A DNA stretch of 64,000 nucleotides from JALHSW01 sp963720675 (GCA_963720675.1 CAVRGH010000010.1:2399247-2463246); one strand, 5' to 3'; shown: positions 1 to 9,076, counted from the first letter of the stretch. Notes: generated by a model from the sequence alone, not told the origin. Translations and numbers: made by a program.

Positions 1-6
1 AAAGAG

Positions 7-91
7 CGGAGGGGGTGGGATTCGAACCCACGGAGGCTTGCACCTCAGCGGTTTTCAAGACCGCGCCATTCGGCCGCTCTGGCACCCCTCC
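7..91 (-). tRNA. tRNA-Ser (anticodon TGA)
   Basis: The minus strand folds as a class II tRNA. The 7-bp acceptor stem is GGAGGGG/CCCCTCC, there is a long variable arm, and a canonical T-loop GGTTCGAATCC. The anticodon loop reads CTTGAAA, so the anticodon is TGA and the tRNA reads UCA serine codons. The discriminator is G, normal for tRNA-Ser. The 3' CCA is not encoded, so maturation needs the CCA-adding enzyme encoded at 61003-62409. It lies directly downstream of serS, the synthetase that charges it. Confidence 0.95.
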
Positions 92-109
92 CGCAGGAGA
101 GCGTACGCG

Positions 110-1357
110 TCAGCGCGCCGGGACCCGCTCGAACCCGGTGATCGGACGCAGCACATCGGGCACCACGAACGCGCCGTCGTCCTGGTAGTGCTCCCACAGG
201 AACACGAGCGTGCGCCCGACCGCGCACGCCGTGCCGTTCAACGTGTGCACGAGTCGGCTCCCGGCCGCGTCCTTGACGCGTGTGCCGAGCCGTCGGGCGG
301 AGAAGTCCCGGTAGTTCGAGCACGACGTGAGCTCCCGGTACCGGCCCTCCGAGGGCAACCACACCTCGAGGTCGTACTTCCGAGCCGCCGCGGCGCCGAG
401 GTCGCCGGCCGCGATGTTCACCACGCGGTACGGCAGGCCGAGTCCACCGACGATGGACTCCTCGATCGCGAGGATCCGCTCGTGCTCGTCGTCGGACGCC
501 TCGGGGAGCGAGTACGAGAACATCTCGACCTTGTCGAACTGGTGGACGCGGAAGATGCCGGTCGTGTCCTTCCCGTGCGTCCCGGCCTCGCGGCGGAAGC
601 AGGTGGACACGCCGGCGTAGCGCGCGGGCAGATCGTCGGCGGTGAGGCGTTCGCCGCGGTGCAGGGTGGAGAGCGGGACCTCGCTCGTGCCGACCAGGAA
701 CAGCTCGCCCCCGTCGATGTCGTACACCTGGTTGCGGTCGGTGGGGAAGAACCCTGCCTCCACCATCGCCTCTTCCCGCACGAGCACCGGTGGCGCGACC
801 GGGACGAACCCTTCGGCGACCAGGTGCCCCATCACCCACTGCACCAACGCGAGCTCGACGAGCACCGCCTCTCGCATGAGTGACGCGAAGCGTGACCCGC
901 TCGACTCGGTCGCGTGGCGCGTCTCCACGAAGCCGAGCGACTCGGCGAACGCGGCGTGGTCGAGCGGCGGTGGCGGTGGCGTGCTGCCGACCGAGCGCAG
1001 CACCTCGCCGTCGTCCTCTCCGCCGTCGGGAACCGCGGCGTCAGCCGGGTTCGGCACCTGGAGCGCGAGGTCGCGCACCGTGGCGTCGAGCTCCGCGAGC
1101 TCGTGCTCGGCCTGCTGCAGCTCCGCCTTGAGCTCACCTGCCTCGGCCAGCTTGGCAGGACGCTCGTCGGGGGACGCCTTGCCGATCTCCTTCGAGACGG
1201 CGTTCTGGCGCGCACGGAGCGACTCGACCTCCGTCTGCTGCGCGCGCTGCGCGGCATCGGCGCCGAGCACCGCATCGATGAGTCCCGCGGGCACGCGCTT
1301 GCGCTCGATCGCGACCCGGACGTCGGGGTCCTCGCGGAGTCGACGGAGGTCGATCAC
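110..1357 (-). CDS. serS: Serine--tRNA ligase
   Basis: Cytoplasmic class II synthetase that charges tRNA-Ser (and tRNA-Sec where present) with serine. The product is 415 aa, normal for the family. The N-terminal coiled-coil tRNA-binding arm (about residues 25-110, rich in E, R, A and Q) is followed by the catalytic core. Core motifs include the TSEVPL serine-binding stretch, the motif 2 region FRREAGTHGKDT and the C-terminal GRTLVFLWEHYQ segment. The GTG start at 1357 overlaps the pheA stop in a GTGA junction, which predicts translational coupling. The same frame stays open upstream, but the conserved family N-terminus (IDLRRLREDPD) begins exactly at this GTG. A tRNA-Ser gene follows on the same strand. 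Confidence 0.95.
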   Translation of the reverse strand: MIDLRRLREDPDVRVAIERKRVPAGLIDAVLGADAAQRAQQTEVESLRARQNAVSKEIGKASPDERPAKLAEAGELKAELQQAEHELAELDATVRDLALQVPNPADAAVPDGGEDDGEVLRSVGSTPPPPPLDHAAFAESLGFVETRHATESSGSRFASLMREAVLVELALVQWVMGHLVAEGFVPVAPPVLVREEAMVEAGFFPTDRNQVYDIDGGELFLVGTSEVPLSTLHRGERLTADDLPARYAGVSTCFRREAGTHGKDTTGIFRVHQFDKVEMFSYSLPEASDDEHERILAIEESIVGGLGLPYRVVNIAAGDLGAAAARKYDLEVWLPSEGRYRELTSCSNYRDFSARRLGTRVKDAAGSRLVHTLNGTACAVGRTLVFLWEHYQDDGAFVVPDVLRPITGFERVPAR

Positions 1358-2283
1358 GCTCCGGGTGGCCGGATCTGCGCACGCAGGCCCTCGACCCAGT
1401 CGGTCGCCTGCTTCCATGCCTCGTTCGCGACGCGCCGGCGTTCGGGGGCCGCCGCGCCCGCAACCGCGTACGACCCGAGGAACTTCACCTCGGCCTGGTT
1501 CGCCAGCAGGTGACGCAGGCAGTCGGCGAGGACCTCGTCGCCGATGTGGCCCTCGATGTCGATGAAGAAGCAGTACTGCCCGAGCCCACGCTTGGTCGGG
1601 CGGGACTCGAGCTTGGTGAGGTCGATGCCCCGCGCCGCGAACTCCTGGAGGATCGAGAGCAGGGACCCCGGACGGTTCTCGCGCTGGAAGCACACGATCG
1701 ACGTCTTGTCGTGGCCCGTGGGCGCGGGGACACCGCGGCCGACGACGACGAACCGCGTCTCGTTCCCCGGGTGGTCCTCGATCTCGGACGCGAGGATCTC
1801 GAGCCCGAACATCTCCGCGCCGTGCGACGTACCGATCGACGCGCGCGAGGTGTCGTCGGACTCCGCGACCTGCTGCGCGGCGGCGGCGGTCGAGTTGGAC
1901 GCGACGAGCTCGACGTCGGGCAGCTTCGCCGAGAGCCAGCCGCGCGACTGCCCGAGGGGGTTCGGATGCGAGATGACGGTCCGGACGTCGGTCAGCTGCG
2001 TGCCCACCTTGCCGCAGAGGTGCAACGAGATCGGGAGGTCGACCTCGCGCTGGATCAACAAGTCGGTGTCGAACGCGAGCGTGTCGATCGTGACGGTGAT
2101 CGTGCCCTCGATCGAGTTCTCGATCGGGACCAGTCCGAGGTCCACGTCACCGCGCTCGACCGCGGTGATCACATTCGGGACCGTGCGCAGCGGGACGGGC
2201 TCGCCCGCGGCGAGGTCGGGTTGGGTGTGCAGTGCCTCGTCCGCGAACGTGCCGCGGGGCCCGAGGAAGCCGACGCGGGTCAC
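1354..2283 (-). CDS. pheA: Prephenate dehydratase
   Basis: Converts prephenate to phenylpyruvate in phenylalanine biosynthesis. The 309-aa protein has a periplasmic-binding-like dehydratase domain at about 1-185, with GPRGTFADEAL at the N-terminus, the PIENSIEGT motif near residue 54 and the catalytic TRF signature (NETRFVVV) near 175. A C-terminal ACT domain at about 192-275 contains the GSL and ESRP motifs that bind phenylalanine for feedback control. There is no chorismate mutase domain, the usual state in actinobacteria. It starts with GTG and its stop overlaps the serS start by 4 nt. It is divergent from the DUF2203 gene across about 80 bp that must hold both promoters. Confidence 0.95.
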   Translation of the reverse strand: MTRVGFLGPRGTFADEALHTQPDLAAGEPVPLRTVPNVITAVERGDVDLGLVPIENSIEGTITVTIDTLAFDTDLLIQREVDLPISLHLCGKVGTQLTDVRTVISHPNPLGQSRGWLSAKLPDVELVASNSTAAAAQQVAESDDTSRASIGTSHGAEMFGLEILASEIEDHPGNETRFVVVGRGVPAPTGHDKTSIVCFQRENRPGSLLSILQEFAARGIDLTKLESRPTKRGLGQYCFFIDIEGHIGDEVLADCLRHLLANQAEVKFLGSYAVAGAAAPERRRVANEAWKQATDWVEGLRAQIRPPGA

Positions 2284-2366
2284 GACGAAGAATCGTAGTG
2301 GGGCAACCCTCGCATCCCGCGGCCGATTCGGCGGCGTCGGGGACCCCGGCGCGTAGGGTCGGCGCC

Positions 2367-2750
2367 GTGCGGCACTGGACCCTCGACCAGGCGAAGGCCG
2401 CGCTCCCCGAGGTGAGCGCGATCGCCCGACGCATGCGCTTGCTCGTGCGCGAGTCGCGCGAGCACGCGCGGGGTCACGAAGGCGGACGCGGCGCCCCCGT
2501 GGCGAGCAACGGCCACGGACCGGCGGTGCACGTCGACGACCGGGAGCTGCGGGCCCTCATCGCCGACCTCGACGCGCGCGGGATCATCGTCCGCGACCCG
2601 GCGCGGGGGCTCATCGATTTCCAGGCGCGCACGGGCGGCGGTGAGCCGTACCACCTCTGCTGGCTCGACGGTGAGGAGACGATCGAGTGGTGGCACTGGC
2701 CCGACGCGGGATTCGCCGGTCGGGCACCGCTCGACGAGCCGCCCGAGTGA
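2367..2750 (+). CDS. DUF2203 domain protein
   Basis: Small soluble protein of 127 aa. The first part is helical and basic (LDQAKAALPEVSAIARRMR). The C-terminal part contains the pattern typical of DUF2203: LRALIADLDARGI, a DPARGLIDF stretch, then YHLCWLDGEE, IEWWHWPDAGFAGR and PL. No catalytic site is known for the family and none is evident here. The frame is open further upstream, but the GTG at 2367 is chosen because family similarity begins there. The upstream segment lies in the pheA promoter region and has a shadow-like, Arg/Gly-rich composition. The family assignment is from memory of the motif pattern. Confidence 0.7.
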   Translation: MRHWTLDQAKAALPEVSAIARRMRLLVRESREHARGHEGGRGAPVASNGHGPAVHVDDRELRALIADLDARGIIVRDPARGLIDFQARTGGGEPYHLCWLDGEETIEWWHWPDAGFAGRAPLDEPPE

Positions 2751-2766
2751 TCGGGACCGGTCGGGA

Positions 2767-3498
2767 CTAGCCCGAAGCAATCGCCGCGCCGACGATGCCG
2801 GCCTCGTTCAGCAGCTTGGCCGGCACGATCTCGGCCTGGGTCTTCAGCTTCGGGAGGAACTTGTCGGCCTTCTTGCTGATGCCGCCACCGACGACGATGA
2901 GGTCGGGCCAGAGCAGCCGTTCGAGCTCTGCGAGGTACTCGTTCAGCCGCTTCGCCCACTGCTTCCACGAGAGCTTGTCGCGCTCCCGCGCGATCTCCGA
3001 GGCGCGCCGCTCCGCGTCCTTGCCCCGGATCTTGAGGTGGCCGAGCTCGGTGTTGGGGACGAGCACGCCGTTGTGGAACACGGCCGACCCGATCCCGGTG
3101 CCGAGCGTGAGCATCACGACCGTGTCCGTGCGCCCCTGCGCCGCCCCGAACCTCATCTCGGCGAGGCCGGCTGCGTCCGCGTCGTTCACCACCGTCACCG
3201 GCATGCCCGCGACGCGCGAGAAGACCTCGGCCGCGTCCGTGTCGACCCACGACTCGTCGATGTTCGCCGCAGTGTGGACCAGTCCGCCCTTCACGACCGC
3301 AGGGAACGCCGCGCCGATCGAGGCGGTCCAGTCGAAGTGCTTCGCGAGCTGCGCGACGACGCCCGCGACGGCTTCCGGCGTCGCCGGTTTGGGGGTGAGG
3401 ATCCGCTCGCGCGGTGCCAGGAGGGTGCCGGTCTCGAGGTCGACCGGTGCGGCCTTGATCCCGGTTCCGCCGATGTCGATGCCCAAGCGGGTCGTCAC
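2767..3498 (-). CDS. ppgK: Polyphosphate glucokinase
   Basis: Phosphorylates glucose to glucose-6-phosphate, using inorganic polyphosphate (and ATP) as donor. The 243-aa ROK-fold protein has an N-terminal phosphate-binding loop GIDIGGTGIK (about 6-15), the catalytic region VVNDADAAGLAE (about 113-124) and TLGTGIGSA. It has the PPGK-specific NTELGHL motif followed by a Lys/Arg-rich segment and WAKRLNEYLAELERLLWPD. As expected for PPGK there is no zinc-binding Cys motif. It starts with GTG, which overlaps the stop of the upstream ABC ATPase gene (GTGA), so it may be co-translated with the transporter. Its product feeds Zwf and Gnd, encoded at 5703-8112. Confidence 0.92.
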   Translation of the reverse strand: MTTRLGIDIGGTGIKAAPVDLETGTLLAPRERILTPKPATPEAVAGVVAQLAKHFDWTASIGAAFPAVVKGGLVHTAANIDESWVDTDAAEVFSRVAGMPVTVVNDADAAGLAEMRFGAAQGRTDTVVMLTLGTGIGSAVFHNGVLVPNTELGHLKIRGKDAERRASEIARERDKLSWKQWAKRLNEYLAELERLLWPDLIVVGGGISKKADKFLPKLKTQAEIVPAKLLNEAGIVGAAIASG

Positions 3499-4505
3499 GA
3501 TGCAGTGCTCCTCGTCGCGTCGTTGGCCTTCCCGAGCAGGTCCCCGGCGATGTCGCCCCGGTGGGCCCGGAAGTCCCGCAAGGTGTACCCCGTCACGACC
3601 GCGGGCGCACTCCCGGCCCGTGCAGTCGCGGAGCGTCGGAGGCCGAACATCGGTGCGAGCTCCCCGAAGTAGCCGGCCGTCTCGATCACGGTGAGCAGCT
3701 CCTCGCCACCATCGGCCAGCTCCTGCACGATCTCGACCTGACCGGAGTCCACCTCGTAGACCAGGTCTCCCGGGTCGCCCTGGCGGAACAGGACCTCACC
3801 GGCCGCGAGCTCGACCCGTTCGGGCGGACGGGACTCTGCGAGCGAGGCGTGGGGGGTGAGCTCCACCACGCGGTCGGCGAGGGGGAGCAGCCGCTCGTCG
3901 TGCGTCGCGATCACCACGATTCGGCCCGGGAGCTGCGAGCTCACGGAGCAGCCGGATCACGCCGTCGACCTGCACGTAGTCGAGGGACGCGGTCGGTTCG
4001 TCGGCGACGATCAACGGCGGGTCGAGCGCGAGCGAACGGGCGATCGCGACTCGCTGCTGCTGGCCGCCCGAGAGCATCCCGGGCTTGTGCCCCATGCGGT
4101 CGTCGAGCCCGACCAGCGTGAGCAGCTCCTCGGCGCGGGCCCGCGCGGCGGCGCGCGACACGCCTGCGTTGCGCAAGGAGATCGACACGTTCTCGCCGCG
4201 GTGAGGCTCGGGATGAGGTTGAACGCCTGGAACACGACGCCCACCGTGTGCCGCCGGTAGTCGGTGAGCTCGTCCCCGCTGAGGCTGGTGACCTCGATGT
4301 CGCCGACGGTGATCGTTCCCGACGTCGGCGTGAGCAGCGACGCGAGCATCGAGAGCAGCGTCGTCTTCCCGCATCCACTCGCGCCCAACAGCAGCACCAG
4401 CTCACCGGTGCCGAGCTCGAGGTCGAAGTGGTCGAACGGGCGCACGACGTAGCCACCACTCGAGTACTCCATCGTGAGGTCGCGAATCGAGATGTCGGGC
4501 ATCAC
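3495..4505 (-). CDS. ABC transporter ATP-binding protein with C-terminal cyclic-nucleotide-binding domain (two frameshifts as sequenced)
   Basis: ATPase of a MacB/DevA-type ABC exporter paired with the permease at 4502-5536. The reading frame changes twice. From 4505 to about 4205 it encodes Walker A (GASGCGKTT) and the Q-loop (VVFQAFNLIPSLTAA). From about 4200 to about 3935 a second frame carries the signature LSGGQQQRVAIARSLA and Walker B LIVADEPTASLD. The first frame then resumes with the H-loop (VVIATHDERLLPLADR) and a cyclic-nucleotide-binding-like beta roll (GEVLFRQGDPGDLVYEVDSG, then GYFGELAPMFG). Removing one C in the CCCGGGCC run near 3926 and adding one base near 4203 restores a continuous protein of about 336 aa. 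The order of conserved motifs is intact, so sequencing error is more likely than decay. The start is GTG 4505 or ATG 4502. Confidence 0.85.
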
Positions 4506-5536
4506 GCACCCCCGAAGGCTGCGGCGGGATCGGTCTTCAGCGCTCGGCGTACTCCGGCGAGACTCGCGAGCACGCCCACGAAGATCGCGATCACGGTCAG
4601 CTGTGCGATCGACGTGGCACCGATCTCGGCCGGGAACGGCAGGCCGAGGCTGAGCACGTTCGCGAGCCCGACCGCAACGAGCGCTGAGACGAGCGCGAGC
4701 AACACCGACTGGATGAGGAGCCCGCCGACGACGACGCGCGTCGGCGCACCCGTGGCCTTGAACACTGCGAAGTCGCGGACGCGCTCGAGCGCGGTGAGGT
4801 AGATGATCGAGCCGATGATCCCCGCGGCGATGATCCAGAGCATGATGCTCGTGAAGTTGATGGTCTCGATCCCGCTCTTGATGGGCCGTTGCATGTCGTC
4901 GACGGCTTGCTCGTTGGTCCGGACCGCGAATCCGTCCGGCACGTTCGACACCCGGCCCTTCACCGCGATCGACATCGCGAGCGGCTGACCCGCGAACTGC
5001 ACCTTCTGGGCGTCCTCGAGGGACAGGTAGACGGTCGGTGTCCCGAAGTTGAACTGGCCGGCGTCGGTCGTGCCGACGACCCGGTACGGCGATCCGCCGA
5101 TCGAGAGGCGATCTCCGACGGAGGCGTCGACCGAGGCGCCGACGACCACCTCACCGGGACCCTCGAGCGCCCGGCCCTCGCTGACCTGCGGCTCGCCGAG
5201 GCCGCCGGGGACGTAACCGATGAGGTTCGCGTCCTTGTCCGCGGCGTCGAGCACGGTCCGGCTGACGACGACGGGATCGGCCCGGTCGGTGCCCGGCAGG
5301 TCGTCCGCCGCTCCGGCCGGGACGACCTTGGTGGTGGTGAACGGCCCGTTCGCTCCCGCGGCAACCACCCACTCGTCGGCGCCGAACGAGTCCACCACCC
5401 GGCCGCCCTCGTTCTGCATCGCGTGCTTCACGCCGTCGAACATGAGCGCGATCCCGAAGACGAGCGCGGTGACCGCCACCGCGATCAGGAACCGCCGCAG
5501 CCGGAACTGGAGGTCACGAATGCTGATCAGCCACAT
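4502..5536 (-). CDS. FtsX-like ABC transporter permease
   Basis: Membrane subunit of the exporter whose ATPase follows immediately (TGATG/GTGA overlap at 4502-4505). The 344-aa protein has the MacB/LolC layout. One N-terminal membrane helix (FLIAVAVTALVFGIALMF, about 16-33) is followed by a large extracytoplasmic domain (about 40-230). Three C-terminal helices follow, at about 236-256 (IMLWIIAAGIIGSIIYL), 278-300 and 312-332. The C-terminus RRALKTDPAAAFGGA matches the family ending (A..xDPaxAf). The substrate cannot be read from the sequence; related systems export lipids, peptides or drugs. It is divergent from gnd across 166 bp. Confidence 0.85.
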   Translation of the reverse strand: MWLISIRDLQFRLRRFLIAVAVTALVFGIALMFDGVKHAMQNEGGRVVDSFGADEWVVAAGANGPFTTTKVVPAGAADDLPGTDRADPVVVSRTVLDAADKDANLIGYVPGGLGEPQVSEGRALEGPGEVVVGASVDASVGDRLSIGGSPYRVVGTTDAGQFNFGTPTVYLSLEDAQKVQFAGQPLAMSIAVKGRVSNVPDGFAVRTNEQAVDDMQRPIKSGIETINFTSIMLWIIAAGIIGSIIYLTALERVRDFAVFKATGAPTRVVVGGLLIQSVLLALVSALVAVGLANVLSLGLPFPAEIGATSIAQLTVIAIFVGVLASLAGVRRALKTDPAAAFGGA

Positions 5537-5702
5537 CGGCGCCGCCCCCCAACCGCCCGCTGCGAAGGCCGCAGACTATCCCCGGTGGTTCGACATCGCG
5601 CGGCGAGCGCCCGACGCTTGCCGTGGGAGCATCGCGCGCCCCACCATGGGCGGAACACGTGCACCGCCCACCTGGCGCGGTGGCTGGCAGCGAGGGGTCG
5701 AG

Positions 5703-6716
5703 ATGCAGCTCGGGATGATCGGACTCGGCCGGATGGGTGCGAACCTCGTCCGCCGACTGATGCGCGACGGGCACGAGTGCGTCGCGTACGACGTCAGCGC
5801 CGACGCCGTGAAGGCGCTCGAGGGTGAAGGTGCCGCGGGCGCGACGAAGCTCGAGGACTTCGTCGCCAAGCTCGACAAGCCACGCGCGATCTGGATCATG
5901 GTGCCGGCCGCAGTGGTCGACTCGACGCTGGCCGACCTCGTCCCCCTCCTCGACCAGGGCGACATCGTCATCGACGGCGGGAACTCCTACTACCACGACG
6001 ACATCCGTCGAGCCGGTGAGCTGCAGAAGAGCGGCATCCACTACGTCGACGTCGGCACGAGCGGCGGGGTGTTCGGCCTCGACCGCGGGTTCTGTCTCAT
6101 GATCGGGGGCGAGGACGATGTCGTCAGCCACCTCGACCCGATCTTCGCGACCATCGCGCCCGGGGTCGACAGCGCCGAGCGCACCCCCGGCAAGACCGGC
6201 ACTCCGAGCCAGGCCGAACAGGGCTACCTGCACTGCGGCCCCAACGGCGCCGGCCACTTCGTGAAGATGGTGCACAACGGCATCGAGTACGGGCTCATGG
6301 CCGCCTACGCGGAGGGCCTGAACATCCTCCAGCACGCGGACGCCGGCGCCGTGAAGCGCGACGTCGATGCGGAGACGACGCCGCTCCGCAATCCGGAGCT
6401 CTACCAGTACGACCTGAATCTCCCCGACGTCGCGGAGGTGTGGCGGCGCGGCAGCGTCGTTGCATCGTGGCTGCTCGACCTCGCGGCCCACGCGTTCAGC
6501 GAATCGCCGCAGCTGTCCGACTTCGAAGGACGGGTCTCGGACTCCGGGGAAGGGCGCTGGACGATCCTGGCGGCGGTCGACGAGGGCGTGCCGGCGCCCG
6601 TGCTCTCGACGGCGCTGTTCGAGCGCTTCACGTCACGCGGTGACGCCGACTTCGCGGACCGCATCCTGTCCGCGATGCGCAAGGAGTTCGGCGGACACGA
6701 CGAGAAGAAGGGCTGA
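5703..6716 (+). CDS. gnd: 6-phosphogluconate dehydrogenase (decarboxylating), short GndA-like type
   Basis: Oxidatively decarboxylates 6-phosphogluconate to ribulose-5-phosphate in the oxidative pentose phosphate pathway. The 337-aa product is the short form (about 300-340 aa) rather than the roughly 470-aa E. coli form; many short forms are NAD-linked. The Rossmann motif GMIGLGRMGANL lies at residues 4-15, the substrate motif DVGTSGGVFG near 120-129, and the catalytic GPNGAGHFVKMVHNGIEYG near 180-198. The ATG at 5703 begins at the conserved N-terminus; the open frame upstream is intergenic. It is followed by zwf after 7 bp, an operon catalysing consecutive steps. Confidence 0.93.
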   Translation: MQLGMIGLGRMGANLVRRLMRDGHECVAYDVSADAVKALEGEGAAGATKLEDFVAKLDKPRAIWIMVPAAVVDSTLADLVPLLDQGDIVIDGGNSYYHDDIRRAGELQKSGIHYVDVGTSGGVFGLDRGFCLMIGGEDDVVSHLDPIFATIAPGVDSAERTPGKTGTPSQAEQGYLHCGPNGAGHFVKMVHNGIEYGLMAAYAEGLNILQHADAGAVKRDVDAETTPLRNPELYQYDLNLPDVAEVWRRGSVVASWLLDLAAHAFSESPQLSDFEGRVSDSGEGRWTILAAVDEGVPAPVLSTALFERFTSRGDADFADRILSAMRKEFGGHDEKKG

Positions 6717-6723
6717 GGATCCG

Positions 6724-8112
6724 ATGGAGAAGCCACCCAAGTCCGACGCGCTCGTCTTCTTCGGGATGACGGGCGACCTCGCCCACAAGAAGATCTTCCC
6801 GGCGCTGTATGCGATGACCAAGCGGGGCGAGATCGACGTCCCGATCGTCGGCGTCGCGTCGAACGACTGGACGCGCGAGCAGCTCCTCGCCCGCGCTCGC
6901 GACGGCATCGAGCAGTTCGGTGGTGGCGTCGACGACGAGAAGGTCTTCACGAAGCTGACCGACCGGCTCAGCTACGTCGACGGCGACTACAACGACATCG
7001 CCACGTTCACCCAGCTGTTCGGCGAGCTCAAGGACGCGAAGCGGCCCGCGCACTACCTCGCGATCCCGCCGAGCCTGTTCCCGGTCGTGGTGGAGAACCT
7101 CGGGAAGTCCGGCTGTGCGAAGGACGCCCGGGTCATCGTCGAGAAGCCGTTCGGACGCGACCTCGCTTCGGCGCAGGAGCTGAACCGCGTCCTGCACTCG
7201 GTGTTCCCGGAACCGAGCATCTTCCGGATCGATCACTACCTGGGCAAGGAAGCCATCCAGAACATCCTGTACTTCCGCTTCGCGAACGCGTTCCTGGAGC
7301 CGATCTGGAACCGCAACTACATCCGCCAGGTGCAGGTCACCATGGCCGAGAACTTCGGCGTCGAGGGCCGCGGTGCCTTCTACGAGGAGGTCGGCGCGCT
7401 CCGCGACGTCGTGCAGAACCACCTCATGCAGACGTGCGCGCTCCTGGCGATGGAGCCGCCGATCGGCTCGCACGTGGAGGAGCTCCGCGACGCCAAGGAG
7501 AAGGTCTTCAAGGCGATGTGCACGCTCACGAAGGACGATCTCGTGCGCGGGCAGTTCGTCGGTTACCGCGACGAGGAGGGCGTGGCGAAGAGCTCGGACG
7601 TCGAGACGTTCGCCGCCGTCCGCCTCTTCATCGACTCGTGGCGCTGGGCCGGCGTCCCGTTCTACCTCCGCGCCGGGAAGAACCTCCCTGTCGAGTGCAC
7701 CGAGGTGCGGGTCGAGCTGCACCGTCCACCGCAGCGGGTGTTCTCGGAGTACGAGGCGATGCCCCACGACACCAACTACCTGCGGTTCCGGATGAACCCG
7801 CAGGTGCAGATCGCGATCGGGGCCCGGGCCAAGAGCCCGGGTGAAGGCTTCACCGGCGAGACCGTGGAGCTGCTCCTCACCGAGGACACGGCCGACGAGA
7901 TGACACCGTACGAACGCCTCCTGGGCGACGCGATGGACGGCGAGAACCTCCTCTTCGCACGCGAGGACGGCGTCGAGGAGGCATGGCGAGTGGTCAACGA
8001 CGTGCTGACCGACCATCACAAGGCGCTGCCGTACCAGCCGGGGACGTGGGGTCCGGAGCAGGCCCAGGACCTCATCACCGACCCGGACCGCTGGCACGAC
8101 CCGGTGCTCTGA
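6724..8112 (+). CDS. zwf: Glucose-6-phosphate 1-dehydrogenase
   Basis: Oxidises glucose-6-phosphate to 6-phosphogluconolactone, the entry step of the oxidative pentose phosphate pathway. The 462-aa enzyme shows the nucleotide-binding start FFGMTGDLAHKKIFPAL (about 12-28), the EKPFGRDLASA motif (about 140), and the active-site RIDHYLGKEAIQN with the catalytic His (about 167-180). The C-terminal beta domain contains FYLRAGKNL. ATG 6724 is preceded by a GGATCC-containing spacer only 7 bp after gnd. No opcA or transaldolase gene lies alongside, unlike many actinobacterial clusters. Confidence 0.95.
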   Translation: MEKPPKSDALVFFGMTGDLAHKKIFPALYAMTKRGEIDVPIVGVASNDWTREQLLARARDGIEQFGGGVDDEKVFTKLTDRLSYVDGDYNDIATFTQLFGELKDAKRPAHYLAIPPSLFPVVVENLGKSGCAKDARVIVEKPFGRDLASAQELNRVLHSVFPEPSIFRIDHYLGKEAIQNILYFRFANAFLEPIWNRNYIRQVQVTMAENFGVEGRGAFYEEVGALRDVVQNHLMQTCALLAMEPPIGSHVEELRDAKEKVFKAMCTLTKDDLVRGQFVGYRDEEGVAKSSDVETFAAVRLFIDSWRWAGVPFYLRAGKNLPVECTEVRVELHRPPQRVFSEYEAMPHDTNYLRFRMNPQVQIAIGARAKSPGEGFTGETVELLLTEDTADEMTPYERLLGDAMDGENLLFAREDGVEEAWRVVNDVLTDHHKALPYQPGTWGPEQAQDLITDPDRWHDPVL

Positions 8113-8122
8113 CGCACCCAGC

Positions 8123-9058
8123 ATGCCGCCCGTCCTGTCCGTCGACCTCGGCGGCACGAACATGCGCGTCGCCGTCGTCGACGATGACGGCACCATCCTC
8201 GATCGCGCCCACGCACCGACCCCACACGACGAGCCGACCATCGATCCCTTCGTCGACCTCGTCGTCGACGTGCGGGAGCGGCACCAGGTCGAGCACGCGG
8301 TCGTCGGGCTCCCCGGACGCGTCGACCGCGACGACGGACGGCTGCTCCACGCGCCGAACCTGCCGGACGGGTGGGCTCCCCAAGTCCAGCGCGAGCACCT
8401 CGAGACCGTGCTCGGGCTGCCGGTCACGCTCGCGAACGACGCGGACGTGGCCGCGGTCGGTGAGGCGTACTTCGGAGCGGGGCGCGAGCACCGCGACGTC
8501 GTGTACGTCACCATCTCGACCGGCGTGGGCGCGGGCGTGCTCGTCGGGGGCCGCCTCGTGCTCCCCCGTTTCTCGGGGGGTGAGATCGGTCACACCGTGG
8601 TCGACCGCGCGGCCGCCGGCCGCGGCACCGAGGCCACGGTCGAGGGCCTGGGCTCGGGGACGGCACTCGCGCGACTCGCCACCGCAGCCGGGCTCGAGAG
8701 CAGCGGCCCCGAGCTGGTGCGCCTGGTCGAGGACGGCGACCCGCGGGCTGTCGCGGTCTGGGACGAGGCGATGCACACGATCGGCCTCGGCATCGTGAAC
8801 CTCGTCCAGCTGGTCGCCCCGACGTGCATCGTCGTGGGCGGTGGCGTCGGTCGCAACGGCGAGCTCGTGCTGGCACCGATCCGCGCCGCACTCGAGCAGC
8901 ACGGCCCCCAAGGACCGCCCCCGATCGTCGTGACCGCGTTGCTCGGTGACGACCCCGGCTTGATCGGCGGAGCCGCCTGGCGGCGCGCGACCGGATCGCC
9001 GGACGCGGGGATCTCGACCAGCAGCACCCGGAACCGCAGCATCGATGCGTCGGCCTGA
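8123..9058 (+). CDS. ROK-family sugar kinase (probable glucokinase)
   Basis: Probable ATP-dependent glucokinase of the ROK superfamily, 311 aa. It has the phosphate loop SVDLGGTNMR (6-15), the catalytic LANDADVAAVGEAYFGAG (about 103-120), VYVTISTGVGAGVLVGG and the sugar-contacting GEIGHTVVD. The CxCGxxGC zinc-binding motif that normally follows GEIGH is missing: the protein runs VVDRAAAGRGTEATVEGLGSG without cysteines. The phosphate-binding GGGVG motif is present near 255. It sits 10 bp after zwf, which supports glucose-6-phosphate supply. A regulator-like ROK is unlikely because there is no N-terminal helix-turn-helix. Confidence 0.82.
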   Translation: MPPVLSVDLGGTNMRVAVVDDDGTILDRAHAPTPHDEPTIDPFVDLVVDVRERHQVEHAVVGLPGRVDRDDGRLLHAPNLPDGWAPQVQREHLETVLGLPVTLANDADVAAVGEAYFGAGREHRDVVYVTISTGVGAGVLVGGRLVLPRFSGGEIGHTVVDRAAAGRGTEATVEGLGSGTALARLATAAGLESSGPELVRLVEDGDPRAVAVWDEAMHTIGLGIVNLVQLVAPTCIVVGGGVGRNGELVLAPIRAALEQHGPQGPPPIVVTALLGDDPGLIGGAAWRRATGSPDAGISTSSTRNRSIDASA

Positions 9059-9076
9059 CGCGAGCGAGGAGCATCC

